Shown here one piece after another: positions 6,498-8,914 of a DNA stretch of 8,914 bases (the first letter of the stretch is position 1; each line of letters begins with the position of its first letter). This DNA comes from Prevotella sp. (GTDB lineage Bacteria > Bacteroidota > Bacteroidia > Bacteroidales > Bacteroidaceae). The notes under the pieces are model-generated. The model did no database searches, was not told the origin of the DNA, and was given only the letters and a program-made list of their open reading frames with translations. The stretch spans positions 1 to 8,914 of the forward strand of contig JAEEZP010000284.1 in the NCBI GenBank assembly GCA_016291915.1. Reading direction: 5' to 3'. A program made the position numbers and the translations under genes.

Positions 6498-6506
6498 TTA
6501 TACACA
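6498..6506 (+). promoter_or_regulatory. DnaA-box-like 9-mer
   Basis: TTATACACA matches the DnaA box consensus TTATNCACA exactly. It lies 7 bp before the phased repeat array and about 280 bp upstream of dnaG. A single site can occur by chance. Degenerate TTATC-starting relatives lie at 6336, 6429, 6476 and 6655. Confidence 0.3.
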
Positions 6507-6513
6507 CTGGCCG

Positions 6514-6633
6514 ACTAATTGGTACCCGATTAGTCGAGTATTGGTACTTAAAAGTCCACTAATTGGTACCCGATTAGTCGAGTATTAGTACTTAAAAGTC
6601 CACTAATTAGTACCCGATTAGTCGAGTATTAGT
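6514..6633. repeat. 44-bp tandem repeats built on an 11-bp phased ATTRGT motif
   Basis: Two complete 44-bp copies (6514-6557, 6558-6601) and 32 bp of a third (6602-6633) differ only by single G-to-A changes. Inside them ATTRGT (R = A or G) recurs at exactly 11-bp steps: 6518, 6529, 6540, 6562, 6573, 6584, 6606, 6617, 6628. The skipped slots at 6551 and 6595 both read AAAGTC. Every second slot extends to ATT(G/A)GTAC, giving a 22-bp sub-period. ACTAAT, the inverse of ATTAGT, begins each 44-bp unit. This places identical sites on one face of the helix, as expected for cooperative protein binding. Confidence 0.85.
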
Positions 6634-6644
6634 GATGAATACTC
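6624..6644. repeat. Inverted repeat closing the array
   Basis: GAGTATT (6624-6630), part of the repeated unit, pairs with AATACTC (6638-6644) over a 7-nt loop exactly where the third repeat copy departs from the others. It is a 7-bp hairpin without a T tract, of unknown role. Confidence 0.5.
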
Positions 6645-6765
6645 AAATACTTTGTTATCACATGTTATGATTTTCTGTATCAGGGGATGTTGTTGCAAAT
6701 CATAAAGAATTGTTGGGGAGTGATATTTTTTGATGACCTTAGGGATGAATCTCATTTTTTTTATG

Positions 6766-6773
6766 TACTTTTG
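6766..6773 (+). promoter_or_regulatory. Putative dnaG promoter -7 element
   Basis: TACTTTTG matches TAnnTTTG exactly and ends 10 bp before the ATG at 6784. Transcription would then start near 6778-6780, leaving only a few leader nucleotides. No good -33 element is seen at 19-20 bp; the region before it is a T tract. Confidence 0.55.
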
Positions 6774-6783
6774 CAATTCAGAT

Positions 6784-8778
6784 ATGATTGATAAGGCTAC
6801 CATCAACCGGATTATGGATGCCGCGGATATTGTGGATGTGGTATCAGAGTTTGTGACACTTCGAAAGAGTGGGGCGAACTACAAAGGACTGTGCCCATTC
6901 CACAATGAGCGCACACCATCATTCTATGTCACCCCCGCAAGGAATATCTGTCATTGTTTCGGTTGTGGAAAAGGCGGTAACCCCGTGGGCTTCATCATGG
7001 AGCATGAGCAGATGACCTACCCGGAAGCCCTTCGCTGGTTGGCCAACCGTTATCATATTGAGATAAGAGAAGGTGAGCAGACAGAGCAGGAGCGTGAGGC
7101 AGAGAACGACCGTGAGAGTATGTACATCGTCAATGAGCGTGTTGCCAAATATTTCGAGGATATCCTCCATAATCATGTTGACGGACTGGCTATCGGCATG
7201 CAGTATCTGCGAAGCAGAGGGTTCCGTGATGATACCATCAAGAAATTCCGGTTAGGTTATGACCTCTCTCAGGGTGAGACACTTCCAAATCTCTTGCTCA
7301 AAGAAGGATACAAGGAGAAATACCTGTTGACGGATGAGAATACAGGAGTGGGCACCGGTATCTGTTATAAACGGGAGCGTGACGGTCAACTGATCGACCG
7401 TTTTGCCGGCAGGGTGGTCTTTCCCTGGATAGGACTGAATGGTAAGGTGGTGGGATTCAATGCCCGAAAACTTGACCAGGCGACGAAGGGTGTACAACAG
7501 AAATATGTCAACTCCCCTGCATCCACCCTTTATCATAAGGACAGGGAGTTATACGGTATCTATCAGGCAAAGAAAGCGATCTATAAGGAAGGATGTGTCT
7601 TCATCGTGGAGGGGCAGACGGATGTGATTGCCATGCACCAGTGTGGTATCGAGAATGTGGTGGCTGGTTCGGGAACCGCTTTCAGTGTTCATCAGACACG
7701 TACACTTCGTCGTTTTACGAATAATATCATCCTTATCTATGATAATGATGATGCCGGTAAGCATGCAGCTATGGAACGTATCGACATGATGCTCCCGGAG
7801 GGTATCAACCTCAAACTGCTGTTCCTTCCCGAAGGTGAGGACCCCGACAGTTTTGCCCGTAAGCATACGGCAGCCGATTTCAAGCAATATATCGAGGAGC
7901 ACCAGACCGACTGTATCCATTTCAAGTGCGACTTCCTGTTAAAGGGCGTTACCGACCCTATCAAAAGGTCGGAAGCCATCAACTCTATCATCAAGAGTCT
8001 GTCGCTGATACCCGATCAGATCGTACGTGCTACCTACGTCACTGACTGTGCCTACCGACTGGGACTGAATGAGGCAACGCTCATCTCAACGATGAATAAG
8101 ATGATCCGCCAGAACAGGGACAGTAATCAGAACCGCAACCAACCATCTGCAGCCGCTCAGCAGACACAGGTTTCTGCTGCAGTCCAGCGCATACCGGTAC
8201 AGCAACCGCCACTCACCATGGCTACCGTCAACCAGCAGGGTGACCAAATAGAGACGATGATTATCCAAATGATTATCCGTCATGGTGAGGAGATCATCTT
8301 TGAAAACGTGGAGACAGATGATGGCGGACAAATCGATATGAATGCGGCAGAGTATGTGGATTATGATCTGGGTTCTGATAACCTCTCTTTTCATAACCCA
8401 CTTTACAACCGTGTTCTCAGGGAAGCCGTGGAACATTCCCGTGACGAAGGCTTTAAGGCTGCTGATTACTTCACACGTCATCCTGATGTGGAGATCAGTA
8501 TGCTGGCAGCCCAACTCACGACCGACAGGGTGCAGATCAGCAAGAGCCTGCAAAAGACGCCAGAGGAAGGGGATACCCGCATAAGGTTGGAACACCTGGT
8601 ATTGGATTTCCGTTTCAACTATGTGGTAGAACAATTGAAGAAGTTACGTGCTCGACTTCTTCAACCCGGTTTGTCTTCAGAGGAGATGAAAGAACTGATC
8701 ACGCAGATTAATGATATGCAGATGCTACGTAACAAAATGGCTCGTAAGTTAGGACGCAACGATATCATTGCATCGTAA
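6784..8778 (+). CDS. dnaG: DNA primase DnaG
   Basis: DnaG synthesises RNA primers for replication and works with the DnaB helicase. The chosen start gives 664 residues beginning MIDKATINRIMDAADIV, the normal N-terminus. The in-frame ATG at 6730 would add 18 unrelated residues and lies before the promoter. The zinc-binding CHC2 site is C37, H40, C58, C61. The RNA-polymerase core follows, and the TOPRIM part has E276 in VEGQTDV and D320/D322 in YDNDDAG; the usual forms are EGYxDV and DGDxAG. A Q/N-rich linker (about 443-487) leads to a C-terminal helical region, probably the helicase-interaction domain. The acidic residues for metal binding are kept, so it should be active. It reads away from etfB across the 529-bp intergenic region and is followed after 63 bp by queD. 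Confidence 0.97.
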   Translation: MIDKATINRIMDAADIVDVVSEFVTLRKSGANYKGLCPFHNERTPSFYVTPARNICHCFGCGKGGNPVGFIMEHEQMTYPEALRWLANRYHIEIREGEQTEQEREAENDRESMYIVNERVAKYFEDILHNHVDGLAIGMQYLRSRGFRDDTIKKFRLGYDLSQGETLPNLLLKEGYKEKYLLTDENTGVGTGICYKRERDGQLIDRFAGRVVFPWIGLNGKVVGFNARKLDQATKGVQQKYVNSPASTLYHKDRELYGIYQAKKAIYKEGCVFIVEGQTDVIAMHQCGIENVVAGSGTAFSVHQTRTLRRFTNNIILIYDNDDAGKHAAMERIDMMLPEGINLKLLFLPEGEDPDSFARKHTAADFKQYIEEHQTDCIHFKCDFLLKGVTDPIKRSEAINSIIKSLSLIPDQIVRATYVTDCAYRLGLNEATLISTMNKMIRQNRDSNQNRNQPSAAAQQTQVSAAVQRIPVQQPPLTMATVNQQGDQIETMIIQMIIRHGEEIIFENVETDDGGQIDMNAAEYVDYDLGSDNLSFHNPLYNRVLREAVEHSRDEGFKAADYFTRHPDVEISMLAAQLTTDRVQISKSLQKTPEEGDTRIRLEHLVLDFRFNYVVEQLKKLRARLLQPGLSSEEMKELITQINDMQMLRNKMARKLGRNDIIAS

Positions 8779-8841
8779 AGGATTATTTTCAATTAGATAT
8801 AAATAATAAGGTGTTCACCCACCACCATTAAAAAAGGTATT

Positions 8842-8914
8842 ATGTATTACGTAAAGAAAACATTAGAGATATCTGCCGCTCACCGACTGCAGTTGGATTA
8901 TGAGAGTAAGTGCA
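8842..8914 (+). CDS. queD: 6-carboxy-5,6,7,8-tetrahydropterin synthase QueD (3' end outside window)
   Basis: The first 24 codons read MYYVKKTLEISAAHRL followed by QLDYESKC. This is the N-terminus of QueD/6-pyruvoyl-tetrahydropterin synthase homologues. The His of SAAHRL (residue 14) is the first zinc ligand, and the Cys at residue 24 is the expected catalytic Cys, usually followed by NLHGH. QueD converts dihydroneopterin triphosphate to 6-carboxytetrahydropterin in 7-deazaguanine/queuosine synthesis. The ATG follows an A-rich stretch ending AAGGTATT. The 63-bp gap after dnaG has no clear terminator or TAnnTTTG promoter, so co-transcription is possible. Only the start is seen, hence some uncertainty. 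Confidence 0.85.
   Translation, partial: MYYVKKTLEISAAHRLQLDYESKC

Noticed and set aside
6514..6633. CRISPR array
   Set aside because: The units are contiguous near-identical tandem copies with no variable spacers and no cas genes nearby.
6730..6783. Upstream in-frame ATG giving an 18-residue longer DnaG
   Set aside because: The added residues are hydrophobic and unlike DnaG N-termini, and the putative promoter lies inside this stretch. The ATG at 6784 gives the canonical MIDKATI start.
6618..6806. Minus-strand reading frame of 62 codons between the repeat array and dnaG
   Set aside because: It overlaps the dnaG promoter and start and the third repeat copy, and has no recognisable domain. 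Likely chance in AT-rich DNA.
8810..8819. Palindrome GGTGTTCACC between dnaG and queD
   Set aside because: A 10-bp palindrome alone is weak. It is not placed relative to a clear promoter and I recognise no riboswitch or operator.

Overview
The window looks like chromosomal DNA of a Bacteroidales bacterium, most likely Prevotella or a close relative. The evidence is promoter -7 elements of the Bacteroidetes TAnnTTTG type in front of three transcription units, a lack of clear Shine-Dalgarno sequences, moderate GC content, and protein sequences (DnaG, EtfA/EtfB, a long acyl-CoA dehydrogenase, QueD) that read like members of that order. The genus is inferred by eye, without a database search.

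Layout: (1) 3-1004, plus strand: 3' part of mutY, whose start lies before the window. (2) 1190-1693, plus: a small protein with two membrane helices and a soluble domain, preceded by a promoter and followed by an intrinsic terminator. It converges on (3) 1761-2171, minus: a small membrane protein with a bacterial PH-like (bPH_4/YyaB-type) domain. (4) 2244-6254, minus: a very tight five-gene operon transcribed in the order etfB, etfA, two small two-helix membrane proteins, acyl-CoA dehydrogenase. Gaps are 2-3 bp and a hairpin terminator follows. (5) 6255-6783: a 529-bp divergent intergenic region. It carries the etfB promoter with TGCACAAA-type direct repeats, a DnaA-box match, and a striking array of about 130 bp in which ATTRGT recurs every 11 bp within 44-bp tandem units, then the dnaG promoter. 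(6) 6784-8778, plus: dnaG primase. (7) 8842-8914, plus: the first 24 codons of queD.

Functionally, the etf-acd operon is a complete electron-transfer module: a flavin acyl-CoA dehydrogenase/enoyl-CoA reductase and its EtfAB partner. EtfB carries the motif typical of NAD(H)-linked, electron-bifurcating ETFs. The two co-transcribed membrane miniproteins may link the module to the membrane. mutY, dnaG and queD are housekeeping genes for DNA repair, replication and queuosine biosynthesis.

The best candidates for something undescribed are the helically phased repeat array between etfB and dnaG and the two small membrane proteins inside the etf-acd operon. No mobile element, CRISPR array, tRNA or rRNA was seen.
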